64,000 nucleotides of DNA from Seonamhaeicola sp. ML3 (GCF_023273855.1 NZ_CP096884.1:2604001-2668000); one strand, 5' to 3'; positions 43,539-53,589 are shown, counted from the stretch's first letter. Numbers and translations: made by a program. The notes: generated from the letters alone by a model not told the origin.

Positions 43539-46500
43539 ATGAAACAGCTCTTGCAATTAAAATGCGTGTGTCTTTTTCTTTTCACGTTAAATACATTTTC
43601 TCAGGATCCAATAATAAATTTCCCATCAATAAGCCCAGATGGTCAATCTATAGCCTTTAATTTTCAGGGAGATATTTGGACTTCAGATATTAATGGTAAC
43701 AATGCCAAACGTTTAACGGTTCATGAAGCCTACGATACAAAACCCATCTGGAGTGTATCTGGCGATAACATTGCTTTTCAAAGTAACAGGTATGGTAATA
43801 ACGATATCTATATAATACCATCTAGGGGTGGGGTTTCTAAAAGGATAACACACCATTCGGCAACAGATGTTATAACAGATTATACTAGTAATGGGGATAT
43901 CATCTTTTCTACAAGAAGGAATTTTGTTCAGGTTGAACGTTCAGCTGAAACTCATATTATTAGCGAAAATGGAGGTACACCATACCGATTCATGGATGCT
44001 ACGGGTTTCGATACTAAATTATCCCCCAACGGAAAACGCATAGTATTTACAAGAGGCAGATGCCGTTTAGAGCGTGAAGCCTATAAAGGTCCTGCCAATA
44101 GAGATATTTGGTTGTACGATATTAAAAACGACAAATATTCTCAGCTCACAGATTTCGATGGAAATGATTTTTATCCACATTGGGGAGATAACAATACCAT
44201 TTATTTTCAGTCATCTAGAAGTGGAAAATATAATATTCATAAACTTAAAATCGATAATTCAGGTAAAAAAATAGCCGCTATTACTCAGGTGAGCAATTTC
44301 AAGGATATGGGCATTTTTTCATTTCATTTAAGTAAAAATGGAAGCGATTTAATCATGACAAAGGGGAATCAAGTATTTCATATTAATGCTAAGACTAATG
44401 TTCAAAATGAAATTAAAATTAATATAAATTCAGATAGCCGATTTGATCCCATAGTACACAAAACATATGCGGGCAATGTACGAGAAGTGGCCATTTCTCC
44501 AAACGGAAAACTTAGTGCTTTAGAAATTAGAGGAGAGATTTTTTTAAGGGAAACTAATAAGGATAAAAAACGTGTTGTAAATGTTTCTAAATCGCCTTAT
44601 CGAGATAGGGATGCTGTTTGGTTAAATGATAGTACACTAATTTTTGTTTCTGATAGAGACGGACAAAAGGATATCTATTTAGTAGCGTCTAACGATGCCA
44701 ATGAATCTGATATTTTCAAATCTTTGAAGCATAAAATAAAAAGAATTACAAAAACCGATGAAGAAGAACATGGTTTAAAATTATCTCCCAACGGAAAACA
44801 AATAGCGTATATTAAGGGGCGAGGAGAGCTCATAGTCGCTGATATTGATGGTAAAGGAAAATTATCTAACCAGACCATTTTGTTAAGTGGTTGGGCAACT
44901 CCAAGCGGTGTGTCATGGTCTCCAGATTCTAAATGGTTAGCGTATAGTTTGGCAAACCTCGACTTCAATACAGAAATATTTATCCACAAGGCCGATAATG
45001 CTTCAAAACCTGTAAATATTTCTATGCATCCAAAACAAGATAGTAATCCGGTTTGGAGCCCAGATGGAAAGAAAATCATGTTTTCCTCAAACAGAAACAA
45101 TGGTGATTACGATGTCTGGTTTACTTGGTTAACAAAAACCGATTGGGAAAAAACAACTCAAGATTGGGAAGAGGTAGTTGAAGAAAAGAAACCTGAAAGT
45201 AAAAAAGGGACAGATAAAAAGAAAGATGCCGAGAAAGAGGTAAAACCAGTTGCGATAGATTTTCAAGATATTCATGAGCGTCAAGTTCAAGTAACATCTT
45301 CTGTTGGAGGAGAGTTTGGAGTATTGTTTTCAAAAGATAGCAAGACGATTTATTATGTTACTGGTAATGGTAGCCGAGGTGATGCTGAAGTAGATTCAGA
45401 TTTATACAAAATTAAGTGGGACGGAAAAGACAAAAAGGCAATTACAACAAAAAACAGTAGACCTTCTAATTTTACTGCAGACAAAAAACGCTCTAAGATA
45501 TATTACACTAAAAGAGGGAGCTTATCTAGCTTAAACCTATCTAACGATAAGTCTGAAAGTTTACCTTTTCTAGCCAAAATGGATATTGATTACGATAATG
45601 AATCTCAGCAAATATTCAATGAAGCTTGGAAAGCTATTAATGACGGATTTTACGATCCTAATTTCCATGGGCAAAATTGGAATACCTTAAAAAAACAATA
45701 CGAACCTCTGGCTTTGGGCGCCTCTACGAGAACAGATTTTCAAACAATGTTCAATAGAATGTTGGGACAAATTAATGCGAGCCATATGGGATTGTATAGT
45801 GTAGAGACTAGAAATAAAACGCAAAGAGAATCTACTGGTCTATTGGGTGTTGAGGTTAAGCCTAATGCCAATGGGAGTTTAAAAGTAACCTCGGTTATTA
45901 ATGGTATGCCGGGCGACAGGAAAGCAAGTAAGCTCCTTCTTGGTGATGTCATTAAAAATATTAATGGTACAGAACTCTCCAAGAATTTAAATGCTTACAG
46001 TTTATTGCAAGGCACTTCAAACGAAAAAATTTATTTGGTTGTTGAACGTAATGGTGAATCTATAGAAATTGTAATTAGGCCAAAAAGCAGCAACCGTACC
46101 GAGAACTATAAGGCTTGGGTTAAGCAACGAAAAAAGCTAACCGACTTATATTCTAATGGTAGGTTGGGATACATTCATATTCAGGGCATGAACTGGACAA
46201 GTTTCGAGCGTTTTGAAAGAGAATTAATGGCTGCCGGTCACGGCAAAGAAGGCGTGGTTATAGATGTGCGTTACAATGGCGGAGGTTGGACTACAGATTA
46301 CCTCATGGCTGTTTTAAATGTAAAACAGCATGCCTATACTGTTCCTAGAGGCGCAACTAAAAACTTAGAATCTGAACATAAAAAATTCGTGAATCACTAT
46401 CCGTTTAGTGAGCGTTTACCTTTAGCTTCCTGGACAAAACCCTCCATTGCACTTTGTAATCAAAATAGCTATTCTAATGCAGAAATATTTTCTCATGCCT

Positions 46501-46757
46501 ATAAATCATTAGATTTGGGGACTTTAGTGGGAACGCCAACATTTGGTGCAGTTATATCTACTGGAGGCACTGGGTTAATAGACGGTTCTTTCGTCAGGAT
46601 GCCTTTTAGGGGTTGGTTCGTAAAAGAAACCATGTCTAATATGGAACTAGGTCCTGCCGTCCCAGATATTATTATTTACAATAGGCCAGATGATAAAGCT
46701 AAAAATAAAGATACGCAGCTAAAAAAAGCGGTGGACGAATTATTAAGTCAGCTTTAG
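43539..46757 (+). CDS. tricorn-like S41 family serine protease
   Basis: The 1072-residue exported protease has a signal peptide (ending LNTFSQ). Two TolB-type propellers follow (SPDGQSIAFNFQGDIW, SPNGKRIVFTRGR, WSPDSKWLAYS, WSPDGKKIMFSSNR). A Lys/Glu-rich linker lies near 545-575, then a PDZ domain (GLLGVEVKPNANGSLKVTSVINGMPG) and an S41 core (GRLGYIHIQGMNWTSFERFERELMA, VIDVRYNGGGWTTDY). The nucleophile is probably the Ser in NQNSYSNAEIFSHAYK, with a His in NASHMGLYS. It follows the tricorn-protease domain order and degrades peptides, here outside the cytoplasm. Confidence 0.92.
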   Translation: MKQLLQLKCVCLFLFTLNTFSQDPIINFPSISPDGQSIAFNFQGDIWTSDINGNNAKRLTVHEAYDTKPIWSVSGDNIAFQSNRYGNNDIYIIPSRGGVSKRITHHSATDVITDYTSNGDIIFSTRRNFVQVERSAETHIISENGGTPYRFMDATGFDTKLSPNGKRIVFTRGRCRLEREAYKGPANRDIWLYDIKNDKYSQLTDFDGNDFYPHWGDNNTIYFQSSRSGKYNIHKLKIDNSGKKIAAITQVSNFKDMGIFSFHLSKNGSDLIMTKGNQVFHINAKTNVQNEIKININSDSRFDPIVHKTYAGNVREVAISPNGKLSALEIRGEIFLRETNKDKKRVVNVSKSPYRDRDAVWLNDSTLIFVSDRDGQKDIYLVASNDANESDIFKSLKHKIKRITKTDEEEHGLKLSPNGKQIAYIKGRGELIVADIDGKGKLSNQTILLSGWATPSGVSWSPDSKWLAYSLANLDFNTEIFIHKADNASKPVNISMHPKQDSNPVWSPDGKKIMFSSNRNNGDYDVWFTWLTKTDWEKTTQDWEEVVEEKKPESKKGTDKKKDAEKEVKPVAIDFQDIHERQVQVTSSVGGEFGVLFSKDSKTIYYVTGNGSRGDAEVDSDLYKIKWDGKDKKAITTKNSRPSNFTADKKRSKIYYTKRGSLSSLNLSNDKSESLPFLAKMDIDYDNESQQIFNEAWKAINDGFYDPNFHGQNWNTLKKQYEPLALGASTRTDFQTMFNRMLGQINASHMGLYSVETRNKTQRESTGLLGVEVKPNANGSLKVTSVINGMPGDRKASKLLLGDVIKNINGTELSKNLNAYSLLQGTSNEKIYLVVERNGESIEIVIRPKSSNRTENYKAWVKQRKKLTDLYSNGRLGYIHIQGMNWTSFERFERELMAAGHGKEGVVIDVRYNGGGWTTDYLMAVLNVKQHAYTVPRGATKNLESEHKKFVNHYPFSERLPLASWTKPSIALCNQNSYSNAEIFSHAYKSLDLGTLVGTPTFGAVISTGGTGLIDGSFVRMPFRGWFVKETMSNMELGPAVPDIIIYNRPDDKAKNKDTQLKKAVDELLSQL

Positions 46758-46877
46758 TCTCGTGTGTAAACTAAATTTTTTCCATTGTCATAAAATGTTA
46801 GTAGTGAAGATTAAGATTTCTTATCTTGTATATTGATTATTTGGTTTTAATCAAGTTTTCGAATTTACAAGTATCTC

Positions 46878-47618
46878 ATGAATTTTTTTAAAATAGATAT
46901 TAATGCCGACGTAGGCGAGGGCTTAGGTAACGAATCTATGTTAATGCCCTATATCTCTTCTTGTAACATTGCCTGTGGCGGACATGCCGGAGATGAGCTT
47001 ACCATGAGAGAAGTTGTAAAGCTAGCTAAAAATAGCAACGTTAAGATTGGTGCTCATCCTTCGTTTCCTGATAAAGAGAATTTTGGACGCGTAAAAATGG
47101 ACATTTCATGTGCTGCCTTATATACGTCGTTAAAACATCAAATTACAGATATGTTAGCTGTATTAGAACAAGAGCAAGCTACTTTGCATCATATTAAACC
47201 TCATGGCGCACTTTATAATTTAGCAGCAAAGGACAAAAAAGTAGCGAATGTTATTATCGAAGTAGTTAAAAGTATGCACAGACCAGTACAGCTATATGTG
47301 CCATACAAATCGGTTGTTGCAGAATTAGCTCAAGAAAATGGACTCTCAATAACTTATGAAGCTTTTGCCGATAGAAATTATAATCCGGATTTAAGTTTGG
47401 TCTCCAGAAACGAAGATAATGCCTTGATAACAGATGTAGATAACATGGCAGAACATGTTCTAAATATGATTCTAAATAAAAAGCTTAAGACTGTTTCCGG
47501 GGAAGAACAGCATATTATTGCAGAAACAATCTGTGTTCATGGCGACAGCCCAAACGCCATACAAATGGTAAAAAAATTAAACGATCACTTAAGGGAAAGT
47601 GAAATTAGAATTCAGTAG
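46878..47618 (+). CDS. pxpA: 5-oxoprolinase subunit PxpA (LamB/YcsF)
   Basis: The 246-residue TIM-barrel subunit of the ATP-dependent 5-oxoprolinase PxpABC opens the 5-oxoproline ring to glutamate. Family motifs are DINADVGEGLGNE, ISSCNIACGGHAGDE, KIGAHPSFPDKENFGR, HIKPHGALYN, ADRNYNPDLSLVSR and ICVHGDSPNA. It is followed by pxpB after three bases. Confidence 0.95.
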   Translation: MNFFKIDINADVGEGLGNESMLMPYISSCNIACGGHAGDELTMREVVKLAKNSNVKIGAHPSFPDKENFGRVKMDISCAALYTSLKHQITDMLAVLEQEQATLHHIKPHGALYNLAAKDKKVANVIIEVVKSMHRPVQLYVPYKSVVAELAQENGLSITYEAFADRNYNPDLSLVSRNEDNALITDVDNMAEHVLNMILNKKLKTVSGEEQHIIAETICVHGDSPNAIQMVKKLNDHLRESEIRIQ

Positions 47619-47621
47619 TTT

Positions 47622-48353
47622 ATGTCTTATCAACTAACCTATAAACCTTTTGGAGAAAGGTCTATTTTAATTGAATGGCCTCAAAAAACACATAAAGATA
47701 TACTAACCGATGTTTTAAATTTCAAATCGAATATTCAGAAAAGTAGTAGTAAACCAATATCTCAGGTAAATCATGCATATAATTCATTATTAGTAACTTA
47801 TGAAGAATCCATGATTGGGTTTGAATATGAAATTGAAGATTTAAAGCGTATCTATAAAACAGATAAGTTTAATGCCAATCCAGATTGCAAACTATGGAAA
47901 ATTCCTGTTTGTTATGATATTGATTTTGGTATTGATATTGAAGAATTAGCAAAAGAAAAAGGTTTTTCGGTCAATGAGGTCATCAAGATTCACACTCAAA
48001 CAAGCTATACCGTTTATTTCATTGGGTTTTTACCAGGCTTTCTATACTTAGGAGGTTTGGATAAAGCACTTTACACACCAAGAAAGGCTACACCACGTTT
48101 AAAAATTGAGCGGGGAGCTGTGGCTATTGGTGGAGAACAGACAGGTGTTTATCCCAGTGCTAGTCCTGGAGGTTGGAACATTATAGGTAATTCTCCAATA
48201 CATTTTTTTAATGTTGAAAAGGAATCACCCTGTTTTGCATCAGCTGGGGACCAAATTCAATTTTATTCTGTTTCTAAAAAGGAGCATGCCGATATACAGG
48301 TTTTAGTCAAAGCTGGTGTATATCAAATAGAAAGTGAGGTGATTCTTGATTAA
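47622..48353 (+). CDS. pxpB: 5-oxoprolinase subunit PxpB
   Basis: The 243-residue KipI-type subunit has the conserved stretch IKIHTQTSYTVYFIGFLPGFLYLGGL, then PRKATPRLKIERGAVAIGGEQTGVYPSASPGGWNIIGNSP. Together with PxpA and PxpC it forms 5-oxoprolinase. Its end overlaps the TTG start of pxpC by eight bases. Confidence 0.95.
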   Translation: MSYQLTYKPFGERSILIEWPQKTHKDILTDVLNFKSNIQKSSSKPISQVNHAYNSLLVTYEESMIGFEYEIEDLKRIYKTDKFNANPDCKLWKIPVCYDIDFGIDIEELAKEKGFSVNEVIKIHTQTSYTVYFIGFLPGFLYLGGLDKALYTPRKATPRLKIERGAVAIGGEQTGVYPSASPGGWNIIGNSPIHFFNVEKESPCFASAGDQIQFYSVSKKEHADIQVLVKAGVYQIESEVILD

Positions 48354-49221
48354 GGTATTACACCCAGGATTGTATACTTCTGTTCAAGACTTTGGGAGGT
48401 TTGGGGTTCAAGCCTACGGTGTGCCTATTTCGGGAGTTATGGATAGGCAAGCAGCCTCCTTTGCCAATGCTATTTTGGGAAACCCAAAAGGGTCTCCAGT
48501 TTTAGAAATTACAATGGTTGGCCCTAAGCTAGAGTTTCAGTGTCATACATCGGTTTGTGTCTCTGGTGCTGATATGTCCCCAAAATTAAATGGCACTGAA
48601 GTTCCAACAAACAAATTGGTTTCAGTCAAAAAAGGTGATATTTTATCTTTTGGAAAATTAAACTTCGGATTTAGAACGTATTTGGCAGTTTCGGGAGGTT
48701 TTAAAACCGAGCAAATTTTGAATAGTCGTAGCATGTATCAAGGTATAACCCAAACTTCTAAAATAGAGAAAAACAATATTTTAGATATTGCTCCTCAGGA
48801 CGCTATTACCTTAGAACATCATGCTGCTATTAAAATGCAACATGATTATATACTTACAGAAAAAATAGAAGTGCTCAAAGGCCCCGAGTTCGATAAGCTT
48901 TCCGAAGTACAAAAAAGTCTTCTGTTCAATACGAGATTTACTATATCTAAAGATAATAATAGGATGGCTTATCAGTTAGATGAAGTTTTAGAGAATCATC
49001 TAAAACCTATTATTACCTCCTTGGTACTTCCCGGTACAGTTCAGTTAACGCCCTCAGGAAAACTCATTGTATTAATGCGAGATTGCCAAACTACTGGAGG
49101 ATATCCACGTGTGTTGCAACTCAAAGAATCGGCAATCAATACCGTGTCTCAAAAGTTCACTGGACAGGCCATTCAATTTGTTTTACATGAATATAAAGCG
49201 CTAATAAATATGGGATTATGA
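48346..49221 (+). CDS. pxpC: 5-oxoprolinase subunit PxpC (KipA-type)
   Basis: The 291-residue carboxyltransferase-like subunit has IKVLHPGLYTSVQDFGRFGVQAYGVPISGVMDRQAASFANAILGN, then EITMVGPKLEF, YLAVSGGF and MRDCQTTGGYPRVLQL. The start is a TTG at 48346 inside pxpB. No ATG gives the full conserved N-terminus, and the overlap fits coupled translation. Confidence 0.94.
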   Translation: MIKVLHPGLYTSVQDFGRFGVQAYGVPISGVMDRQAASFANAILGNPKGSPVLEITMVGPKLEFQCHTSVCVSGADMSPKLNGTEVPTNKLVSVKKGDILSFGKLNFGFRTYLAVSGGFKTEQILNSRSMYQGITQTSKIEKNNILDIAPQDAITLEHHAAIKMQHDYILTEKIEVLKGPEFDKLSEVQKSLLFNTRFTISKDNNRMAYQLDEVLENHLKPIITSLVLPGTVQLTPSGKLIVLMRDCQTTGGYPRVLQLKESAINTVSQKFTGQAIQFVLHEYKALINMGL

Positions 49222-49970
49222 CAATAAGAATAGTTTTATTTTACATAGGCGCTCTTATTCTTTTTGGGTGTGATACGTTAAAACCTTTATCTGCAGATGA
49301 GATTGTTACTAAATCCATAGAAAAATCTGGTGGAGTACTTATTGAGCAGTCAAAAATAGATTTTGAATTTCGGAATATAAACTACACTGCTATCAGGAAT
49401 TCTGGAACGTTTAAGTTATGTAGAAATTTCACAAGCTATACTGATACCATTACCGATTGTTTGAGTAATGATGGTTTTAAGAGATTTATAAATGGTGCGA
49501 CTACTAAAATACCTGATAGTATGGTGACAAGGTATTTGGCTTCGGTAAATTCGGTGCATTATTTTTCTGTATTGCCCTATGGATTAAACGGTAAGGCGGT
49601 TAATAAAACCTACCTAAAAAAAGTTAAAATTAAGGGGAAAGAATATCATAAAATTAAAATCACTTTTAACGAAGACGGAGGCGGAGAGGACTTTGAAGAT
49701 GTCTTTCTATATTTCTTTGACACCGCTACTTTTAAAGTTGATTATTTAGCGTATTCCTATGAAGAGTCTCATGGAGTAGGATTGCGATTTAGAGAAGTAT
49801 ACAACGAACGCTTTATTAAAGGTGTTCGTTTTGTGGATTATAATAATTATGGCCCAAAAAATGAAAATGCCATTTTAGATGATATTGAAGTCTTATTTCA
49901 AAATGATGAATTAAAACTAGTTTCAAAAATAGAACTGGAAGATGTTAATGTAACGTTAGGCCAATTCTAG
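49218..49970 (+). CDS. DUF6503-like lipoprotein of unknown function
   Basis: The 250-residue precursor has a lipoprotein signal ending ILFGCD near residue 18. The body begins [16 protein letters not shown] and contains [21 protein letters not shown] and [47 protein letters not shown]. This resembles DUF6503 proteins with a LolA/LolB-like envelope fold. The assignment is by recall of pattern. It starts within the last codon of pxpC and overlaps the convergent deoD end by 15 bases. Confidence 0.65.
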   Translation: MTIRIVLFYIGALILFGCDTLKPLSADEIVTKSIEKSGGVLIEQSKIDFEFRNINYTAIRNSGTFKLCRNFTSYTDTITDCLSNDGFKRFINGATTKIPDSMVTRYLASVNSVHYFSVLPYGLNGKAVNKTYLKKVKIKGKEYHKIKITFNEDGGGEDFEDVFLYFFDTATFKVDYLAYSYEESHGVGLRFREVYNERFIKGVRFVDYNNYGPKNENAILDDIEVLFQNDELKLVSKIELEDVNVTLGQF

Positions 49971-50654
49971 GGCGATTTCAATCATATCTTTAAAACTGGT
50001 TTCACGATCCTTACTCGACAGTTTATCCCCAGTTACTAGCGAATCGGAAATTGTTAATATACTCAGTGCATGAACATCATATTTAGATGCGATGGTATAC
50101 AAACCAGCAGTTTCCATTTCTACGCACAAGACTCCAAACTTTGACCATTTTTTGTAAGACTCGAAGTCGTCGGCATAAAATTCATCCGAGGTAAAAATAT
50201 TTCCTGCTTTAATAGGGATATTTTTATTTTTTGCGGCTTCAACCGCTTTTTGAAACAATTCAAAATTTGCTGTTGGGGCATAGTCTGCGCCATTAAAACG
50301 TAATTCGTTTAGTCCTGAGTTAGAAGACGCAGCCATAGCTAATACAACATCTCTAATCTTTACGTGTTTTTGGTAAGACCCCGCACTTCCAACGCGAATA
50401 AGGTTTTTTACACCGTATTCGTTTATTAATTCGTGTACATATATAGAAATAGATGGCACCCCCATTCCCGTACCCATTACAGAGATTGGTTTGCCATTGT
50501 AAGAGCCTGTATACCCAAGCATACCTCTAACTTCATTAAAACACACAGGGTTATCGAAAAAAGTTTCTGCAATCCATTTAGCTCTTAATGGATCTCCAGG
50601 AAGTAAAATAGTTTCGGCTATATCCCCTTTTTTAGCTTCTATGTGTACGCTCAT
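49956..50654 (-). CDS. deoD: purine-nucleoside phosphorylase DeoD
   Basis: It splits purine (deoxy)nucleosides with phosphate. The ATG at 50654 ([33 protein letters not shown]) gives 232 residues and the standard DeoD N-terminus; upstream codons belong to the end of deoC. Motifs are [53 protein letters not shown] and ISDSLVTG. It follows deoC directly, forming a nucleoside-salvage pair. Confidence 0.94.
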   Translation of the reverse strand: MSVHIEAKKGDIAETILLPGDPLRAKWIAETFFDNPVCFNEVRGMLGYTGSYNGKPISVMGTGMGVPSISIYVHELINEYGVKNLIRVGSAGSYQKHVKIRDVVLAMAASSNSGLNELRFNGADYAPTANFELFQKAVEAAKNKNIPIKAGNIFTSDEFYADDFESYKKWSKFGVLCVEMETAGLYTIASKYDVHALSILTISDSLVTGDKLSSKDRETSFKDMIEIALELA

Positions 50655-50658
50655 TATC

Positions 50659-51324
50659 TTAGTAATTAGATTTTGAAGATGTACCCTCAATAATGGCTAT
50701 ACCAGATGAAGTACCCAAACGGTTAACACCCAAATTTATGTATTCAAGGGCCGTTTTTGTATCTCTAATACCACCAGAGGCTTTTATGCTAACACACATT
50801 TTGCAAACACTTTTCATTAGTTTAACATCTTGTACTGTTGCACCTCCTGTACCAAATCCGGTTGAGGTTTTAATAAAATCGGCACCGCATTGTATGGCTA
50901 ATTCACTAGCTTTGATAATTTCCAGCTCTTCGAGATAACAAGTTTCTAAAATCACTTTCAGAATTTGACCGTTCATACAGGCTTTTACAGCTTCTATATC
51001 CTTCCATACAGCATCAAAATCCTTGCTTTTTAAAAGGCCTATATTGATAACCATGTCAATCTCATCGGCACCATCATTTAAAGCGGCTTCAGTTTCGGCA
51101 ACTTTTGCTGTTGTGGACATGGCGCCTAATGGAAACCCAACGACTGTGCATACCTTTACATCAGAATCTTTTAATTCCTCTTTGGCCAAAGCCACATAAC
51201 AACTGTTTACACACACCGAAAAGAAGCGGTATTGTTTAGCTTCATTACAGAGATTAACAATATCTTGCTTTGTAGCAGTTGCCTTAAGTAGCGTATGGTC
51301 TATATATGTATTTAAAAGTTTCAA
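50659..51324 (-). CDS. deoC: deoxyribose-phosphate aldolase DeoC
   Basis: It cleaves deoxyribose-5-phosphate to acetaldehyde and glyceraldehyde-3-phosphate. The 221-residue TIM barrel has [34 protein letters not shown], and [10 protein letters not shown] with the Schiff-base Lys. It also has [10 protein letters not shown] with the proton-relay Lys and NRLGTSSG as the phosphate loop, so all expected active-site residues are present. It runs into deoD four bases downstream. Confidence 0.95.
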   Translation of the reverse strand: MKLLNTYIDHTLLKATATKQDIVNLCNEAKQYRFFSVCVNSCYVALAKEELKDSDVKVCTVVGFPLGAMSTTAKVAETEAALNDGADEIDMVINIGLLKSKDFDAVWKDIEAVKACMNGQILKVILETCYLEELEIIKASELAIQCGADFIKTSTGFGTGGATVQDVKLMKSVCKMCVSIKASGGIRDTKTALEYINLGVNRLGTSSGIAIIEGTSSKSNY

Positions 51325-51435
51325 AGTCCTGCTAAAGTTAAACTATTTATTTTGAAATAAACGGTGTTGTCCCATTACGCTAATATGCAAGATTATGCAG
51401 TATGGAAACAATGATAATAGTCAGTTATGGGTAGG

Positions 51436-51470
51436 AATAAAAAAGCTATTTGAAAATCTCAAATAGCTTT
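51436..51470 (-). terminator. intrinsic terminator after the deoC-like paralogue
   Basis: On the minus strand AAAGCTATTTGA pairs with TCAAATAGCTTT, a 12-base perfect stem with a five-base loop, and then comes a run of T. It separates the paralogue transcript from deoC-deoD. Confidence 0.88.
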
Positions 51471-51494
51471 AGATAGTTTATATTTAGTTTTTGT

Positions 51495-52142
51495 TTATGC
51501 AGACAGTCTATGGACTCTAAATCCTATTGGAACACCAACTCTATTTACGCCAACTTCTAGGTACTTATCGGCAGTCTCTATATCATCAATACCATCGAAA
51601 GCACAAATTTTTATTTGATTTTTTACGGTTTTCTTGATGATTTTGACAACAGTTAACGTGGCGCCGTTTTTTGTGAAACCACTCGATGTTTTTATAAAAT
51701 CTACATTAGCGTCTAAACAAATTTGACAGGCTTTGATAACTTCATTTTTGTTTAGCTCCGAAATTTCCAAAATAACTTTTAGAGGTGTATCTCCAATGGC
51801 TAATTTTACATCGGTAATATCTTTTAGTACAGACACGTAGTTCTTGCTTTTTAGATACCCTAAATTGATGACCATATCAATTTCGTTGGCACCATTTTTT
51901 ATGGCTGTTTTGGCCTCATGTATTTTAGAATCGGTATCTGTGGCTCCAAAAGGAAAACCAATAGTAGACGCAATTTTTACATCACTACCTGTTAAAAGTT
52001 GCTTTACTAAAGGTACAAAACAACTGTTTACGCACACGGAATGTGCTTCATGGTCTCTTGCCTCATTACAAAGATCAATAATGTCTCTTTCTGTAGTTTT
52101 AGGGTGTAGTTGGGTAAATTCAATGACTTGAAATATGTTCAT
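51495..52142 (-). CDS. degenerate DeoC paralogue, probably not an aldolase
   Basis: The 215-residue protein aligns with DeoC over its whole length (LCNEARDHEAHSVCVNSCFVPL, STIGFPFGATDTDSKIHEAKTAI, NEIDMVINLGYLKSK, VDFIKTSSGF). The Schiff-base Lys is kept, but the proton-relay Lys motif IKASGG is changed to ICAFDG (Lys to Cys), and the phosphate loop GTSSG is changed to GVPIG. The N-terminal IDHTLLK motif is IEFTQLH. It likely arose by tandem duplication and then lost normal aldolase activity. A pseudoenzyme or a changed substrate is possible. It has its own terminator. Confidence 0.85.
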   Translation of the reverse strand: MNIFQVIEFTQLHPKTTERDIIDLCNEARDHEAHSVCVNSCFVPLVKQLLTGSDVKIASTIGFPFGATDTDSKIHEAKTAIKNGANEIDMVINLGYLKSKNYVSVLKDITDVKLAIGDTPLKVILEISELNKNEVIKACQICLDANVDFIKTSSGFTKNGATLTVVKIIKKTVKNQIKICAFDGIDDIETADKYLEVGVNRVGVPIGFRVHRLSA

Positions 52143-52402
52143 GGTATAAGTAGGTTTTAAAATTATTCTTGCTTTTACAAAACAAGAATATAGCTATCAA
52201 TCAATAAAAGAGAATGTAATGTTTGGGGTTACATTCCTTGACCAAATTATAAATTTTTTAGATTAAAAAAGACTTTAAAAATATTTTTTCGATGAACTAC
52301 ATCTGTAAAAAAATTAACTCATTTATTTTCAGTTTATTGCTTTTAGGCCGATTTTTTTGTTTTTAAGCGTGTTTTTAGGCTTTTAATGATTTGGATAGAT
52401 TC

Positions 52403-52897
52403 CTAATCACGTTTAATAAGTTTTGGTTTTAAATGCAATAGACGATCTTCAAAAATTGTTTCGTTTACAGGGTTATTTACCGATTCGAAAAGGTCCATGA
52501 ATGCTTTGGAGTGTGTTTCTCTTTTTTGCTTTAAGAGATTAAAATGAACAAAAGTTCCCCACAAAACAGCCTTTAATTGTGTTTTATCTTCATTATACAT
52601 ACGCATTTCTACCTTAAGTTCACTTTCGTTAAAGTGAATTAATTGTGATTGAATGCAAACGGTTTCCATCAATAACGCCTGTTTTAAATAGGCTATTTGA
52701 TTGGTACTAGACACCCAACTTTTGCCAATAGATCTTGCTAGTTTGTAAATATCGATATCGTACTTTTTTATAAGTTCATCTTCGCGATGATTCATAAAAT
52801 AATTGAGATAACTGCTGTTATTTAAATGATTAAATGGGTCACAATCCTGAAATCGAATTTTGGTCTTACTTTCTAATACTTTAGGTAATTGGGTCAT
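52403..52897 (-). CDS. 4HBT hotdog-fold acyl-CoA thioesterase
   Basis: The 164-residue hotdog-fold thioesterase shows TKIRFQDCDPFNHLNNSSYLNYFMNHREDELI (with the Asp of FQDCDP in the catalytic position of 4HBT enzymes), then SWVSSTNQIAYLKQALLMETVCIQSQL and LKAVLWGTFVHFNL. It would hydrolyse an acyl-CoA; the acyl group is unknown. It is the neighbour of a TetR gene, with a copy of the same operator just upstream, so it is a likely target of that repressor. Confidence 0.88.
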   Translation of the reverse strand: MTQLPKVLESKTKIRFQDCDPFNHLNNSSYLNYFMNHREDELIKKYDIDIYKLARSIGKSWVSSTNQIAYLKQALLMETVCIQSQLIHFNESELKVEMRMYNEDKTQLKAVLWGTFVHFNLLKQKRETHSKAFMDLFESVNNPVNETIFEDRLLHLKPKLIKRD

Positions 52898-52909
52898 GCT
52901 TAGTGAATT

Positions 52910-52925
52910 TATACCGATTGGTATA
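52910..52925 (-). promoter_or_regulatory. TetR operator copy before the thioesterase gene
   Basis: TATACCGATTGGTATA is a near-perfect palindrome. It differs from the core of the operator upstream of the TetR gene (TATACCAATTGGTATA, 53562-53577) by one base. It sits 13 bases before the thioesterase start codon. Confidence 0.7.
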
Positions 52926-52941
52926 TTATTATTTAAAAAAA

Positions 52942-53538
52942 TTATACTTTTAATTCGTTATGAATCATTTGGTCTATTTGATTCATGGTGTCTTTTATGT
53001 AAAATTCATCATCCATAGTGTAGGCCATAAATATAGCACCCTGTATCATGGTGTCTATACGTTTTGCATATTGCATGGCATTAATCTCTGAAGATATTTC
53101 GTGCGCTTCAATACCACTTTCTATAATGCTGCACAATTGGTCTTGAATACGCTGAATAAGGTTCCTGACCTTTTTAAGAAGTAAGGAATTACTATGGTTA
53201 GCATCAACCCCAATATTAATAACCGGACATCCACCTAATGGTAGAGTTAGTGGGTAGTAGTTTCTGTAAAAGTCGGTAATAAGAAACAGTTTTTGTAGGG
53301 GAGAGTCACTTAAACTTAAATGATCGGTTAAAGGTTTCATTATGGTGTTAACCATATATTTAAAAGCGGCATAAGCTAGTTCTTCTTTGTTTTTAAAATT
53401 ACCATAAATGGCACCCTTTGTTAAACCAGTAGCTTTGGTAATATCACTCAAGCTCGTTGCAGCATACCCATTTTTATTGAAAATGGGTGCTACCGTTTCA
53501 ATAATATATTGTGATGTTATTGCTGCTTTTGTAATCAT
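52942..53538 (-). CDS. TetR/AcrR family transcriptional regulator
   Basis: The 198-residue repressor has an N-terminal helix-turn-helix domain (IIETVAPIFNKNGYAATSLSDITKATGLTKGAIYGNFKNKEELAYAAFKYM) and an all-helical ligand domain with GGCPVINIGVDANH near the pocket. The ATG at 53538 (MITKAAITSQYI) is preferred over one seven codons earlier, since the longer version runs toward the operator. A 40-base palindrome lies immediately upstream, so autorepression is likely. Confidence 0.9.
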   Translation of the reverse strand: MITKAAITSQYIIETVAPIFNKNGYAATSLSDITKATGLTKGAIYGNFKNKEELAYAAFKYMVNTIMKPLTDHLSLSDSPLQKLFLITDFYRNYYPLTLPLGGCPVINIGVDANHSNSLLLKKVRNLIQRIQDQLCSIIESGIEAHEISSEINAMQYAKRIDTMIQGAIFMAYTMDDEFYIKDTMNQIDQMIHNELKV

Positions 53539-53549
53539 ATTTAAAACAA

Positions 53550-53589
53550 ATATAGTCAAAATATACCAATTGGTATATTTTGACTATAT
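53550..53589 (-). promoter_or_regulatory. 40-base perfect palindrome, TetR operator
   Basis: Positions 53550-53569 and 53570-53589 are exact reverse complements. The centre reads TATACCAATTGGTATA, and the outer arms read ATATAGTCAAAA and its complement. It starts 11 bases upstream of the TetR start codon. A perfect palindrome of this length in the promoter of a TetR gene is most simply its operator, perhaps two overlapping sites. Confidence 0.8.
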
